Below are positions 8,692 through 20,666 of a stretch of 64,000 nt of DNA, one piece after another. Within the stretch, counting starts at the first letter, position 1; each line of letters starts with the position of its first letter. Source of the stretch: Acinetobacter albensis (GTDB taxonomy: Bacteria > Pseudomonadota > Gammaproteobacteria > Pseudomonadales > Moraxellaceae). The notes beneath the pieces were generated by a model. The model was not told where the DNA came from and made no database searches. It saw nothing but the letters and a program-made list of their open reading frames with translations. The position numbers were made by a program, and so were the translations under genes. Location of the stretch: the NCBI RefSeq assembly GCF_900095025.1, contig NZ_FMBK01000009.1:1-64000 (forward strand), in the 5' to 3' direction.

Positions 8692-8812
8692 AAAAAAAAG
8701 CTCAACCCTATGAAAAGGGTTGAGCATAAAAAAGGATGTGTAAACCACATCCAGAGGGTCTGAATTAGGTACTAAAAAGCTGAAAAACAACGACAACATT
8801 TAGTGTGCGCAT
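8692..8812 (-). ncRNA. Candidate small RNA ending in tandem terminators
   Basis: On the minus strand two hairpins each run into a T-tract. The first has arms GGATGTG and CACATCC (8734-8752) followed by TTTTTT. The second has arms GCTCAACCCT and AGGGTTGAGC (8700-8725) followed by eight T. About 60 bases upstream lies TAATAT (8811-8816). The T-tracts exist only on the minus strand, so these hairpins do not belong to tsaC. The -35 is poor (TTGTGT at 19 bases or TTGTAA at 14). The alternative is a long 3' UTR of the EamA gene, whose stop lies about 280 bases upstream. Confidence 0.35.
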
Positions 8813-8927
8813 ATTATCTATCAATTTTTCTTACAACACAAATAGATTATTTATATCAAGATCAACTTAAAAATACTTAATCTAAACCACTTAATTCGAG
8901 TGTTTAAATTATCTTGTTCTTTTAGGA

Positions 8928-8965
8928 AGACATTTGATAAAAACTGAGATTTTTTTCAAATGTCT
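8928..8965. repeat. Long intergenic hairpin
   Basis: A ten-base perfect inverted repeat, AGACATTTGA and TCAAATGTCT, encloses a further A5/T5 pairing and a six-base loop. It lies about 70 bases after the EamA stop codon. No T-tract follows on either strand, so it is not a standard terminator. The rest of the 8661-9032 gap holds the candidate sRNA and AT-rich sequence. Confidence 0.5.
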
Positions 8966-9032
8966 AGCTTTTAGAGTATGGCATTGAAAATTAAATATAA
9001 TTAAAAAAATTCATTTCGAGTTTTAACTCTCT

Positions 9033-9941
9033 TTAACTTGAAGCCTTAATGTGGGTTTGAGGTTTTTTCTGTGCCAGTAAAATTCCTAATAAAATAATGG
9101 CTCCTCCGATACTGTGATAGACAGTCCAAGCTTCATTTAGCCATATATAAGCAATAATTGCGGTAAAAACAGGCATCAAATTCATAAAAATACTGGTTCG
9201 ATTCGGCCCAATCATTTGTACCGCCAACATCCAAACCAAAGGTGCAATTAAAGATGGAAATATACCCGCATATAAAACACTGCTGATATTTTGTGGGTTA
9301 ATTGCTTCTAGGCCCAACCATAGTACAAATGGAAGGTGATAAAGCAAAGCAAAAATAATTTGGATATATAAGCTGATCATCAATGGAATGTTGAGTTGCC
9401 ATTTTTTCAAAAAAACCCCGTAAAAGGCATAAAAAAATACCGCCAAGACCATCATGACATCACCCAGATGTCCACCAGATTGAATCAAGCCTGCCAAATT
9501 TCCTTGCGCCATGACATAGAGTAAGCCCAAAAAAGATAAAATACTGCCGACTATTGCAAAACGATTTGGAATTTCTTTGAGCAAAAACATTGAAACAAAG
9601 ATGGTAAAAATCGGAATAAAGGCATTAATGATCCCCATATTGGTGGCAGAAGTATAATGCGCGGCGGTATAACCCAAGCCTTGATAAAGCACCATGCCAA
9701 AAGCCGCAAGGACTGCCAACTTTTTCCAGTATTGTTGAATTAGCACCCGTTCTCGCCATACTCGTGTCGCCATAAAAGGGGTTAAAACCAAAAATGCGAC
9801 TAACCAACGATAAAAACTAATACTGACAGGAGAAATATAATCCACGACATAGCGAGTAACGGCAATATTCATCGACCAAATTAAAACTGCGAGCAACGGT
9901 AAGGCCAACGCCCACCAGACTGTTTTACTTTGCGTTACCAT
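9033..9941 (-). CDS. DMT superfamily transporter, EamA family
   Basis: The 302-residue protein has about ten hydrophobic segments arranged as two EamA repeats, each opening with a proline-containing helix typical of drug/metabolite exporters (for example YISPVSISFYRWLVAFLV). It sits in the inner membrane and probably exports a small metabolite or amino acid derivative. The substrate cannot be predicted. It is divergent from an AraC-family regulator 150 bases away, and the two probably form a regulator-exporter pair. Confidence 0.85.
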   Translation of the reverse strand: MVTQSKTVWWALALPLLAVLIWSMNIAVTRYVVDYISPVSISFYRWLVAFLVLTPFMATRVWRERVLIQQYWKKLAVLAAFGMVLYQGLGYTAAHYTSATNMGIINAFIPIFTIFVSMFLLKEIPNRFAIVGSILSFLGLLYVMAQGNLAGLIQSGGHLGDVMMVLAVFFYAFYGVFLKKWQLNIPLMISLYIQIIFALLYHLPFVLWLGLEAINPQNISSVLYAGIFPSLIAPLVWMLAVQMIGPNRTSIFMNLMPVFTAIIAYIWLNEAWTVYHSIGGAIILLGILLAQKKPQTHIKASS

Positions 9942-10090
9942 CTTTTATCCTGTCTTTGAATATTTCATATTCATTTTGACCAAAGTCTGAAATAATTAAA
10001 ATATCGAATTTCGGACATTTGTATTGCCCTTTGGACATCATCGATGATTTCAGGTTTATTTCAAATGCTGCATCATGAGTTTATAAAGAG

Positions 10091-10864
10091 ATGAAAATGA
10101 ATGATCCAGATCTCTCCCATTTAGAACAGATTCAATATCGATTAGAAGTGAATGATTTTTTTTATCAAAAAGATGAGGTTGTGGCACCTCATAGTTCACT
10201 TTGGGGTGACTTCAATTTTAGCTTAAATGGTATTTTAGAGTATAAAATTGAGGAGAAAATCTATTTATCTCCGCCCAATTATGGTTTATGGCTCCCTCCT
10301 CAAACAGCTCATACCTCTATCGCGTTAGATGAAAAAGAGACACATTATGTCTGTATTCGAGTACACCCATCTTTATGCCAACATTTTGCTGCTTGTACTA
10401 AAATTTTAAGTATTGGTCCTTTTCTGCGCAATTTAGTCCATGAGATTCTAGCGCACCAGAACAAATACAGTTTGGAATATCAACATTTATTGCAGGTACT
10501 TTTGGATCAATTGAAAATTGCCCCTGCGTATGACAATTATTTACCCCAAACCAATCACGTATTACTTAAACCCTTATTGCAACACCTGTCTAATCCTGAA
10601 TTATTCCACCAAAATTTGCAGCAACTTTTGCATCCTATCCCCTTTAGTGAACGTCACTTACTGCGCTTAAGCCAACAAGAATTACAACTCAGTTTATTAG
10701 AATGGCGTAATCGTGCCAAAATTATCTATGCCATTACTCAACTTCGACAAGGCAAAACCATCAAAAAACTGGCTTATGAACTGGGCTATCAACATAGTTC
10801 AAGTTTCATCGAATTTTTTAAGCGCTATACGGATCAAACCCCTGCCAAATTTCGGGATATTTAA
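10091..10864 (+). CDS. AraC family transcriptional regulator with cupin-type N-terminus
   Basis: This 257-residue regulator has an N-terminal cupin-like sensing domain (about residues 20-110, with YGLWLPPQTAHTS) and a C-terminal AraC double helix-turn-helix ending in LAYELGYQHSSSFIEFFKRYTDQTPAKFR. The second ATG (10097) has AGAG at better spacing and may be the true start. The divergent EamA exporter is the obvious target. The spacer contains a 12-base palindrome, ATCATCGATGAT, at 10037-10048, and two GGACAT words that might be binding sites. The inducer is unknown. Confidence 0.88.
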   Translation: MKMNDPDLSHLEQIQYRLEVNDFFYQKDEVVAPHSSLWGDFNFSLNGILEYKIEEKIYLSPPNYGLWLPPQTAHTSIALDEKETHYVCIRVHPSLCQHFAACTKILSIGPFLRNLVHEILAHQNKYSLEYQHLLQVLLDQLKIAPAYDNYLPQTNHVLLKPLLQHLSNPELFHQNLQQLLHPIPFSERHLLRLSQQELQLSLLEWRNRAKIIYAITQLRQGKTIKKLAYELGYQHSSSFIEFFKRYTDQTPAKFRDI

Positions 10865-11035
10865 ATTTTTATTACGCTTCTTTGCAAAATGCAGCAGCTT
10901 GACAACAAAAACGCTGTATCCAAGGCCAAGATAAATATGCAATTTTAATAACAGCATTTCATTTAGCTTGCGTATTATTTTTAATTTTAAATAAATTTGG
11001 GTTTAGTGCTCATACTGAATCGAAGAGGATGAATT

Positions 11036-11569
11036 ATGAAAAAACGATTACTTGCATCACTTTGTGTTGCTGCTGCAGCACTCACTGCGTGTAACCAAAA
11101 GCCAAATGAAGCAACCCCTTCGTCAGAAAAAACTGTCGCAACTGCTCAAACTGCAGCTCCAAGCATGAGTACCAACAACAATACTGATATTAAAAATGAT
11201 TTGAATCAGGTTCAAACTTTGTCAAATAGTCGTGCTCAAGAAGCCATCGACTTTCAAAATAAGGCCACTCAGGCTGCACAAAAGGGAGATAAAGCAACCT
11301 TAAACTCCATCGTGACCGAAATGAAAACCTATATTGATAAATTGAATACAGACCTTGATGCCTTAGCACTGAAAAGTACTGAAGTTGCAGCTATACGTGA
11401 CAAAATGAAAGAGTCGAATAACCTAGGAATTGAATTGTCTGAAGCAAGCATTGTAGATAATCCAGATATGAAAAAAATTACAGAATTACAAAACCGAGCA
11501 ACGGCATTACAAAAGGAACTAGTTGCTGAAATGCAAACTTTACAAACCAAAGCTAATGCAGCAGCATAA
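11036..11569 (+). CDS. Small helical lipoprotein (paralogue of 12620-13198)
   Basis: The product of 177 residues begins with a lipoprotein signal ending in the lipobox LTAC. A low-complexity Ala/Thr/Ser linker follows, then an all-helical region of about 120 residues containing several amphipathic helices. No enzyme motif is seen. It resembles the lipoprotein at 12620: both have a helical region with LNxDLDALALKSTEVAAIRDKM here and LNQALTSLNLKSQEIDSIRQ there. GAGG precedes the ATG at a normal distance, and a terminator follows the gene. The function is unknown, with a periplasmic-facing anchor in one of the envelope membranes. Confidence 0.8.
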   Translation: MKKRLLASLCVAAAALTACNQKPNEATPSSEKTVATAQTAAPSMSTNNNTDIKNDLNQVQTLSNSRAQEAIDFQNKATQAAQKGDKATLNSIVTEMKTYIDKLNTDLDALALKSTEVAAIRDKMKESNNLGIELSEASIVDNPDMKKITELQNRATALQKELVAEMQTLQTKANAAA

Positions 11570-11585
11570 TCTATAATATATATTT

Positions 11586-11612
11586 AAAAACAGGTCATTA
11601 GACCTGTTTTTT
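11586..11612 (+). terminator. Rho-independent terminator of the lipoprotein gene
   Basis: The stem AAAAACAGGTC / GACCTGTTTTTT with an ATTA loop follows the stop codon by about 20 bases. Confidence 0.85.
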
Positions 11613-11725
11613 AAATCTTGTGTTTATCCTAAAATTTAATCCTATTTCAAAATAAATACTTGTCGTCTTGATGAATAAACGTTACAACAAAGTAGTAATC
11701 ATCTTCAATATTTAAGGACAATTTC

Positions 11726-12271
11726 ATGGGCCATTCCGTATATGACATTCCTGTCAAAACCATCCAAGGCAATGACACCACCTTGAACTCGTATCAAGGC
11801 AAAGTTTTACTGATTGTCAATACCGCTTCAAAATGTGGCCTAACGCCTCAGTACGAAGGTTTAGAGAAACTATATACTGAAAAAAAAGAGCAAGGTCTTG
11901 AAATTCTAGGCTTTCCTGCGAACAATTTCCTAGCGCAGGAACCTGGTTCCGATGATGAAATTCAAGCATTTTGCTCGCTTAATTACCAAATCAATTTTCC
12001 GCTATTTTCTAAAATTTCCGTTGCGGGTGAAGACAAACATCCACTGTATCAAGCTTTAACCCAAGCCATTCCAGTTCGTACTGGCGAAGGTCCATGGTGG
12101 AAAGATTTAGTCGATTATGGCTTAACCCCTAACGAGCCACCCGAAGTATTGTGGAATTTCGAAAAATTTTTAGTCAATAAAAATGGCGAAGTAGTTGCTC
12201 GTTTTGCTCCAGATATTCAGGCAGATGATTCACGTATTGTTGATGCAATTAATGCTGAACTTGCAAAGTAA
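11726..12271 (+). CDS. Glutathione peroxidase family protein (BtuE-like)
   Basis: This 181-residue thioredoxin-fold peroxidase reduces hydroperoxides. The catalytic residues are visible: C37 in NTASKCGLT, Q71 in FPANNFLAQEPGS, and W143-N144 in VLWNFEKFL. It is a cysteine and not a selenocysteine enzyme, because residue 37 is a normal Cys codon. Bacterial proteins of this type usually use thioredoxin and not glutathione. There is no signal peptide, so it is cytoplasmic. AGGA lies seven bases before the ATG. An imperfect hairpin (12287-12313) follows the stop but lacks a clear T-run. It sits between two related lipoprotein genes. Confidence 0.93.
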   Translation: MGHSVYDIPVKTIQGNDTTLNSYQGKVLLIVNTASKCGLTPQYEGLEKLYTEKKEQGLEILGFPANNFLAQEPGSDDEIQAFCSLNYQINFPLFSKISVAGEDKHPLYQALTQAIPVRTGEGPWWKDLVDYGLTPNEPPEVLWNFEKFLVNKNGEVVARFAPDIQADDSRIVDAINAELAK

Positions 12272-12607
12272 TTTATAATCACCATTAAGCACTGATCGAC
12301 GGGATCGGTGCTTATCTGTCTTAGATTAAAAAAATTTAAGTCTATTCAAAAAATATTCATCAAAACATAATAATAAATTCAACAACCCAGAAATACGTGT
12401 CAGAAAAATGAAAGCAATATTTTACTAAGAATAATGAAATAGGCCAGCTTGCACCACGACATGATTAAAATGGCTTTAAATCAAAAATATTTTGCTAGAA
12501 AGCAACTTGAATATCATTTTTGATTTAATATAAATTTGTTATTCATTTGCAACAATCAGTTATTTATACATATTTCAGATTTATATTGGACTTTATTTAG
12601 TAAATAT
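12272..12607. other. Intergenic region upstream of the second lipoprotein
   Basis: Apart from the hairpin at 12287-12313 this is AT-rich sequence with no convincing gene on either strand. The frame of the next gene is open back to a TTG at 12536, but that extension encodes no signal peptide and was not used. Confidence 0.5.
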
Positions 12608-12619
12608 ATGAATGAATGT

Positions 12620-13198
12620 ATGAAAAAACTCATCCAAAATACAGTTACTCCTTTTGTTATTTTCACAGCTGGAGTCTTATTGATGGGTTGCGAACAAGCC
12701 ACTGAGCCACAATCTGAGGATATTCAAACAACAGAATCTTCGGATATTTCAGGCAATCATACAGGTGAAGCGACCGAGTTAAAAAATGGCAATATGTTTT
12801 ATATTGTCCGCGATGTTGCAGATATGCAATTAAAAGCGGGAGATTATGTTGAACAGCTTAAGCAAACACAAACTGATTTACAAACAGCGATTAGTGCTCA
12901 AGATCATCAACAATTGCAAGCAACTGCAAGTACTTTACAACAACAACTGACTGGATTTAATCAGGCTTTAACAAGTTTAAATTTAAAGAGTCAGGAAATT
13001 GATTCGATTCGTCAAAATATTTTGCAAGCCAACCAACAAGTATTGGCAACACCATTTCTCAATGGCCAAGTTGATTTAAGTCAGGTCGATTTTAAAAAAA
13101 TTCAACAACAAATGGGCAGTATTCAGCTTGAGATGATTAAGTTAGCTGGCATGCTTATTCCAACAGGTGAAAATTCTACTGAACAGGAAGCTTCCTAA
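12620..13198 (+). CDS. Small helical lipoprotein (paralogue of 11036-11569)
   Basis: The chosen ATG gives a normal lipoprotein signal with lipobox LLMGC. An in-frame ATG four codons upstream is also possible. The mature part of about 170 residues is Gln-rich and predicted helical, with repeated LQxxL heptads. Its core aligns by eye with the 11036 lipoprotein across a segment with LKSQEIDSIRQ. Its position on the other side of the peroxidase suggests an old duplication. No clear ribosome-binding site is visible. The function is unknown. Confidence 0.7.
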   Translation: MKKLIQNTVTPFVIFTAGVLLMGCEQATEPQSEDIQTTESSDISGNHTGEATELKNGNMFYIVRDVADMQLKAGDYVEQLKQTQTDLQTAISAQDHQQLQATASTLQQQLTGFNQALTSLNLKSQEIDSIRQNILQANQQVLATPFLNGQVDLSQVDFKKIQQQMGSIQLEMIKLAGMLIPTGENSTEQEAS

Positions 13199-13270
13199 GC
13201 TGAAGCAACACTTTCCTATAGAGTTATAGATTAAAAATAGTGATGGATTAAATTTTTGATATTTCCAATT

Positions 13271-13298
13271 AAAAAAGCCACCTTTCGGTGGCTTTTTT
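13271..13298. terminator. Bidirectional terminator ending the atp operon
   Basis: A perfect stem AAAAAAGCCACC / GGTGGCTTTTTT with a TTTC loop lies just after the atpC stop and can also stop transcription coming from the lipoprotein gene. Confidence 0.9.
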
Positions 13299-13314
13299 AA
13301 TCTCGAACCGTCTC

Positions 13315-13734
13315 TTATTGAGCGCGGTTTTTGATTTTTCGGATCGTTTCTAACTGAGCAACAGTTTCTGCCAACACAGCAAGTGCTGCAGCTGTGTCCA
13401 AATCGCTTTTTTGGTTTGCAAGCAAAGCTTCAGCATTTTTACGTGCCTCAAGAATTGCAGCTTCATCCAAGTTTTCAGCACGAACTGCAGTATCTGCAAG
13501 AATCGTGATGACATGCGGTTGAACTTCTAGAACACCACCAGATACATAGATCAACTCTTCTGTACCATTTTCCAACAGAACGCGAATTGCACCCGGTTGA
13601 AGCAAAGTTACAAGTGGCGCATGACCAGGCATAATACCTAGCTCACCGCCTGCACCTTTTGCAATTAGCATCGTTACAGTGCCTGAGTACAAAGACTCGT
13701 TCACACTTACAACATCACACTGCATAGTCGCCAT
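13315..13734 (-). CDS. atpC: ATP synthase F1 epsilon subunit
   Basis: This is the last gene of the atp operon. The 139-residue product has the N-terminal beta-sandwich (MATMQCDVVSVNESLYSG, then GELGIMPGHAPLVTLLQPG) and a C-terminal helical hairpin ending in RKIKNRAQ. The subunit is part of the rotor stalk and can inhibit ATP hydrolysis. It follows atpD by 27 bases. Length and motifs are normal. Confidence 0.97.
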   Translation of the reverse strand: MATMQCDVVSVNESLYSGTVTMLIAKGAGGELGIMPGHAPLVTLLQPGAIRVLLENGTEELIYVSGGVLEVQPHVITILADTAVRAENLDEAAILEARKNAEALLANQKSDLDTAAALAVLAETVAQLETIRKIKNRAQ

Positions 13735-13761
13735 GAGAATCTCCTAAATTAGAGTCGCTAA

Positions 13762-15171
<1,410 letters not shown>

Positions 15172-15182
15172 TCAAAATAATG

Positions 15183-16052
15183 TTAAACGGCAGCGGCACC
15201 ACCAACGATCTCAGAAATTTCCTGAGTAATCGCGGCTTGACGCAGCTTGTTATAAATAAGTTGTAGGCTCTTGATGATGTCACCTGCATTATCTGTCGCT
15301 GCTTTCATAGCGACCATACGTGCAGATTGCTCACATGCGATATTTTCAATCACACCTTGATACACCACAGACTCGATATAGCGAACCAACAAGCCATTTA
15401 GAAGCTCTTCAGCTTCAGGCTCATATAAGTAATCCCAACCGTAAGAACGATTCAAATTATCGCCTTCTTTAGCCGCAGCCAAAGGAACGAGTTGCTCAAT
15501 CTTTTGATTTTGAGTCATGGCATTCACAAAGCCATTCGACACAAGATAAATACGATCTAACTCGCCTTTATCATAAGCATCCAACATCACCTGTACAGAG
15601 CCAGATAACTGTTCAAGACTTGGTGTATCACCGACATTCGTCGTTGCACCTAGTACTTTACCGCCGTAGTTTTTAAAAAACGAAACCGCTTTTTGACCAA
15701 TTAAAGCAAATTGAACTTCAATTGACTGCTCTTGTTGCTGTTGTACGTGCTTAACAACTTTCTTGAACAAGTTAATGTTCAAGCCGCCTGCCAAACCACG
15801 ATCTGAAGAAACAATAATATAGCCAACGCGTTTTACAGGGCGTTCGACCATATAACGGTGTTTATATTCAGGATTCGCTTGTACCAAGTGAGCAATTACA
15901 CGGTGCATATTTTCGGCATACGGACGGCCTTGAGCCATGCGCTCTTGCGCACGACGCATCTTAGAAGCTGCTACCATTTGCATCGCGCGAGTGATCTTTT
16001 GCGTGCTCTTGATACTAGCTACTTTGGCGCGAATTTCTTTTAAATTTGCCAT
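15183..16052 (-). CDS. atpG: ATP synthase F1 gamma subunit
   Basis: The 289-residue central-stalk subunit starts with [32 protein letters not shown], written here only in part, and ends with a long helix containing [14 protein letters not shown]. Both ends form the coiled coil that turns inside the alpha-beta hexamer. Spacing to atpD is about 26 bases. Nothing is unusual. Confidence 0.97.
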   Translation of the reverse strand: MANLKEIRAKVASIKSTQKITRAMQMVAASKMRRAQERMAQGRPYAENMHRVIAHLVQANPEYKHRYMVERPVKRVGYIIVSSDRGLAGGLNINLFKKVVKHVQQQQEQSIEVQFALIGQKAVSFFKNYGGKVLGATTNVGDTPSLEQLSGSVQVMLDAYDKGELDRIYLVSNGFVNAMTQNQKIEQLVPLAAAKEGDNLNRSYGWDYLYEPEAEELLNGLLVRYIESVVYQGVIENIACEQSARMVAMKAATDNAGDIIKSLQLIYNKLRQAAITQEISEIVGGAAAV

Positions 16053-16140
16053 ACGCTTAACCTAGTATTCGAAGGCTTTTTCAAGCCTCCGAAGGTTGAT
16101 CCGTGAACCAAACTTAACTAGCTTTTAGCAACTGCTAAAA

Positions 16141-17685
16141 TTAGTAAGTTTGAGTCGCTTTAAAGCTTTCAATACCTGCTTTAATTGCAGCTTCGATGTC
16201 TTTGTTATAATCACCAGATTCATCGATTTTTTGCATCAACGCAGCATTTTCTGAACGGAAGTAAGAAATAAGTGCAGCATCAAAATCTACAATTTTCTTC
16301 ACTTCAACGTCAGTCATATAACCTTCGTTAGATGCATAAATTGAAACAGCTTGGTCAGCAATTGAATATGGAGCATATTGTTTTTGCTTCATTAATTCAG
16401 TTACACGTTGACCATGTTCAAGTTGCTTACGCGTTGCTTCATCAAGATCAGAAGCGAACTGAGCAAATGCTGCCAATTCACGGTATTGCGCCAAAGCAGT
16501 ACGGATACCACCAGACAATTTTTTGATGATCTTGGTTTGCGCAGAACCACCAACACGAGATACAGAGATACCCGCGTTCACAGCAGGACGAATACCTGCG
16601 TTGAATAATGATGTTTCTAAGAAGATCTGACCATCAGTAATCGAAATTACGTTGGTTGGTACGAATGCAGATACGTCACCGGCTTGAGTTTCAATAATCG
16701 GTAATGCAGTTAATGAACCAGTTTGGCCTTTAACTTCACCGTTAGTGAATTTCTCAACGTAGTCAGCAGATACGCGCGAAGCACGTTCAAGAAGACGCGA
16801 GTGAAGATAGAATACGTCACCAGGATATGCTTCACGACCTGGTGGACGGCGTAAAAGCAATGAAATCTGACGGTAAGCAACCGCTTGTTTAGACAAGTCA
16901 TCATAAATGATAAGTGCGTCTTCACCACGATCACGGAAGTATTCACCCATTGTACAGCCAGAATACGGAGCTAAATACAGCATTGCTGCTGGATCAGATG
17001 CACCTGCTGCGACAACAGTCGTATACGCCATAGCGCCAGTTTCTTCTAACTTGCGTACCACGTTAGCGATAGTCGATTGTTTTTGACCAATCGCTACGTA
17101 TACACACTTAATGCCAGAATGTTTCTGAGCGATGATCGCATCGATCGCCATAGCTGTTTTACCAGTTTGACGGTCACCAATGATCAACTCACGTTGACCA
17201 CGGCCCACAGGGATCATAGTATCTACTGATTTATAACCAGTTTGTACAGGTTGATCCACTGATTGACGCCAAATTACACCTGGTGCTACTTTTTCAACAG
17301 CATCAGTTAATTTAGCATCGATCGGGCCTTTACCATCAATTGGGTTACCCAAAGCATCTACTACACGGCCAAGAAGTTCAGGACCAACCGGAACTTCTAA
17401 TACACGACCTGTGCAACGCGCTTTTTGACCTTCTTGAAGGCTTAAGTAGTTACCTAAAACAACGACGCCCACTGAATCCTGTTCTAGGTTCAGTGCCATA
17501 CCAAATAAGCCGCCGTCGAATTCGATCATTTCACCGTACATTGCATCAGCAAGGCCGTGAATACGCACAATACCGTCGGAAACCATAACAATGGTTCCTT
17601 CGTTCTTAGCGGTCGCGCTGGTGTCCAGATCGCCGATACGCTGTTTAATGAGCGCACTGATCTCGGATGGATTCAGTTGTTGCAT
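16141..17685 (-). CDS. atpA: ATP synthase F1 alpha subunit
   Basis: The non-catalytic nucleotide-binding subunit is 514 residues long from [11 protein letters not shown] chose this ATG because GAGG lies nine bases upstream and the N-terminus matches known AtpA proteins; an alternative start five codons earlier lacks this. The P-loop GDRQTGKT is at 170-177 and the signature [17 protein letters not shown] is present. It lies between atpH and atpG. Confidence 0.97.
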   Translation of the reverse strand: MQQLNPSEISALIKQRIGDLDTSATAKNEGTIVMVSDGIVRIHGLADAMYGEMIEFDGGLFGMALNLEQDSVGVVVLGNYLSLQEGQKARCTGRVLEVPVGPELLGRVVDALGNPIDGKGPIDAKLTDAVEKVAPGVIWRQSVDQPVQTGYKSVDTMIPVGRGQRELIIGDRQTGKTAMAIDAIIAQKHSGIKCVYVAIGQKQSTIANVVRKLEETGAMAYTTVVAAGASDPAAMLYLAPYSGCTMGEYFRDRGEDALIIYDDLSKQAVAYRQISLLLRRPPGREAYPGDVFYLHSRLLERASRVSADYVEKFTNGEVKGQTGSLTALPIIETQAGDVSAFVPTNVISITDGQIFLETSLFNAGIRPAVNAGISVSRVGGSAQTKIIKKLSGGIRTALAQYRELAAFAQFASDLDEATRKQLEHGQRVTELMKQKQYAPYSIADQAVSIYASNEGYMTDVEVKKIVDFDAALISYFRSENAALMQKIDESGDYNKDIEAAIKAGIESFKATQTY

Positions 17686-17733
17686 TGCGCTATACCTCAA
17701 TCTTTTATAAGTTCAGTCTTCTTCTATGCATAA

Positions 17734-18270
17734 TTATGCAAGAAGACGAGTCCGCATTTTTTCAAGCTTGTTAAGCGCAGAGTCATCTATCACTTGGTCG
17801 CCTGCACGAATAACAACACCCGCAATTAAAGCTGGGTTAACTTCAACAGTGACATTTACCGTAGCATTAAATTTTTTCTCTAATGCATGTGCCAGTAATT
17901 GTTCCTGTACAGAAGTCATTGGGAATGCTGATTCAATCACAACATCCACAGTATTGTTATTCTGTGATTTGAGTAGCTCGTATTCTGCTTCAATTTCAGG
18001 TAACAATGCTAAACGCGCATTGTCTGCAAGAAGAGTCAAAAAGTTCGACACTTCCTGTGTTTGATTTTCACCTAAAACTTTTGCGAAAACACTGACCTGC
18101 TCAGCAGGAGTAAGCTCAGGGCGATTCAAATAAGCGGAAAATGCTTCATCTTGCACCGCAGCACTGAGCATTTGTAACGCATTCGACCAATTGTCAGTTG
18201 CACCTTGCTCAGAAGCGAAAGCAAATGCTGCTTTGGCGTACGGGCGTGCCAACGTCAAGAGTTCAGCCAT
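17734..18270 (-). CDS. atpH: ATP synthase F1 delta subunit
   Basis: This 178-residue subunit links F1 to the peripheral stalk formed by subunit b. The N-terminal helical bundle starts [19 protein letters not shown], and the C-terminal region has [19 protein letters not shown], the conserved OSCP/delta signature. It follows atpF by 11 bases. Sequence and length are normal. Confidence 0.96.
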   Translation of the reverse strand: MAELLTLARPYAKAAFAFASEQGATDNWSNALQMLSAAVQDEAFSAYLNRPELTPAEQVSVFAKVLGENQTQEVSNFLTLLADNARLALLPEIEAEYELLKSQNNNTVDVVIESAFPMTSVQEQLLAHALEKKFNATVNVTVEVNPALIAGVVIRAGDQVIDDSALNKLEKMRTRLLA

Positions 18271-18281
18271 AATCGCCTCGC

Positions 18282-18752
18282 TTAAAGTTTAGCAGCCAGC
18301 TGAGTAAGCATGGCATTGTGAGCTTCCGCATCAACTTGTTGGCTAAGAATTTTCTCAGCACCAGTTACTGCAAGAGCAGCCACTTGTTGACGCAATTCTT
18401 CACGAGCAGCATTGATTTCAGTATCAACAGTTTCTTTCGCCTGTTGACGGATACGCTCACCTTCAGCAGATGCTTGGGTACGCGCTTCTTCGATCAATTG
18501 TGCACCGCGACGGTTCGCTTGTTCGATCAATTGAGCCGCTTGTGCTTTTGCTGCATCTAACTCTTGCTTTACTTGTGCTTGCGCATCAGCAAGGTCATCT
18601 TTGGCTTTTTCAGCAGCATTTAAGCCATCAGCGATACGACGCTGACGCTCACTAATCGCATTGATTAGTGGTGGCCATACAAATTTCATGCAGAATGCGA
18701 CAAACATCGCAAATGCAATCGCTTGGCCAATCAATGTGAGGTTGATATTCAT
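18282..18752 (-). CDS. atpF: ATP synthase Fo b subunit
   Basis: The 156-residue product has one N-terminal transmembrane helix (about residues 5-27, with [17 protein letters not shown]) and then a long Ala/Gln/Glu-rich coiled coil that forms the peripheral stalk. Length equals that of the E. coli subunit b. It lies 38 bases after atpE and is followed closely by atpH. Confidence 0.97.
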   Translation of the reverse strand: MNINLTLIGQAIAFAMFVAFCMKFVWPPLINAISERQRRIADGLNAAEKAKDDLADAQAQVKQELDAAKAQAAQLIEQANRRGAQLIEEARTQASAEGERIRQQAKETVDTEINAAREELRQQVAALAVTGAEKILSQQVDAEAHNAMLTQLAAKL

Positions 18753-18790
18753 TGCTATTCCTCAATAGTTTAATTTAGGAATTAAGCCGA

Positions 18791-19060
<270 letters not shown>

Positions 19061-19118
19061 TTACCCAATTAAATTAAAAATTGTACCTAACCATCTTATG
19101 ATAGTTAGGCAATTACCA

Positions 19119-19997
<879 letters not shown>

Positions 19998-20097
19998 TCA
20001 CACCTGGTCAATGTCAAATACTAATGGAGTGAACGAACGTCGCGTGCTGCTTGACGTCTCGTCCATCTCCTAAAAACTTTTCAATTTTTTGTTGCGC

Positions 20098-20496
20098 CTA
20101 TACTCGTTTTTGTTGCCGTGACACCCAAAAAGGAGCGACCCACGACATGGCTTGAACGAGAATAAAACCACAAAACAACGCTCCCGCTGACAACGGTTTT
20201 ACATTGCTTAAAATTAAAATGAAACCAACAATCACGATTGCAAACTTACCCATCAGGCCTCTATACATGTTCGAAAGAACCTGTTTTGAAGCACGGGCAC
20301 CTGCCGCTCGAAACGATTGCCAAGAAAAATAACAACTTGCAAGCCAGCAAACAAAAGCACCAAGTGCTGCGCTTAAAGCTGCTGTTGTATCTTTCAAAAG
20401 CCACGCTACCAAGGCTGAAACAGGGATCATACCTGCTTGTAAAATGACTAAAGCTTTCGCTAATCGTCGATCAATCATGCGACTAGTTCGGCTCAT
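20098..20496 (-). CDS. atpI: ATP synthase protein I
   Basis: The first gene of the operon encodes a 132-residue membrane protein with four hydrophobic helices. AtpI proteins assist assembly or Mg2+ supply of the synthase and are poorly conserved. The position directly before atpB and the basic N-terminus (SRTSRMIDRRLAKA) support the call. A start at the second methionine cannot be excluded. Confidence 0.88.
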   Translation of the reverse strand: MSRTSRMIDRRLAKALVILQAGMIPVSALVAWLLKDTTAALSAALGAFVCWLASCYFSWQSFRAAGARASKQVLSNMYRGLMGKFAIVIVGFILILSNVKPLSAGALFCGFILVQAMSWVAPFWVSRQQKRV

Positions 20497-20560
20497 TATT
20501 TATTCACTCACAGCATTTATGCTTGACAAGTTTAGCTGATGATCGTTTTTAATCGATGGC

Positions 20561-20589
20561 ATTATAGAGTTACACCCTTGAACATGCAA
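20561..20589 (-). promoter_or_regulatory. Sigma70-type promoter of the atp operon
   Basis: On the minus strand TTGCAT (20584-20589) and a perfect TATAAT (20561-20566) are separated by 17 bases, about 65 bases upstream of the atpI start. This is the best promoter match in the window. Confidence 0.75.
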
Positions 20590-20666
20590 TCTTTTCCCGA
20601 TCTAAGTCTATTTTTTTCATTATATAAACAGATTTTAGGGTATGAGAGCATTGTTTATTTTTTGCA

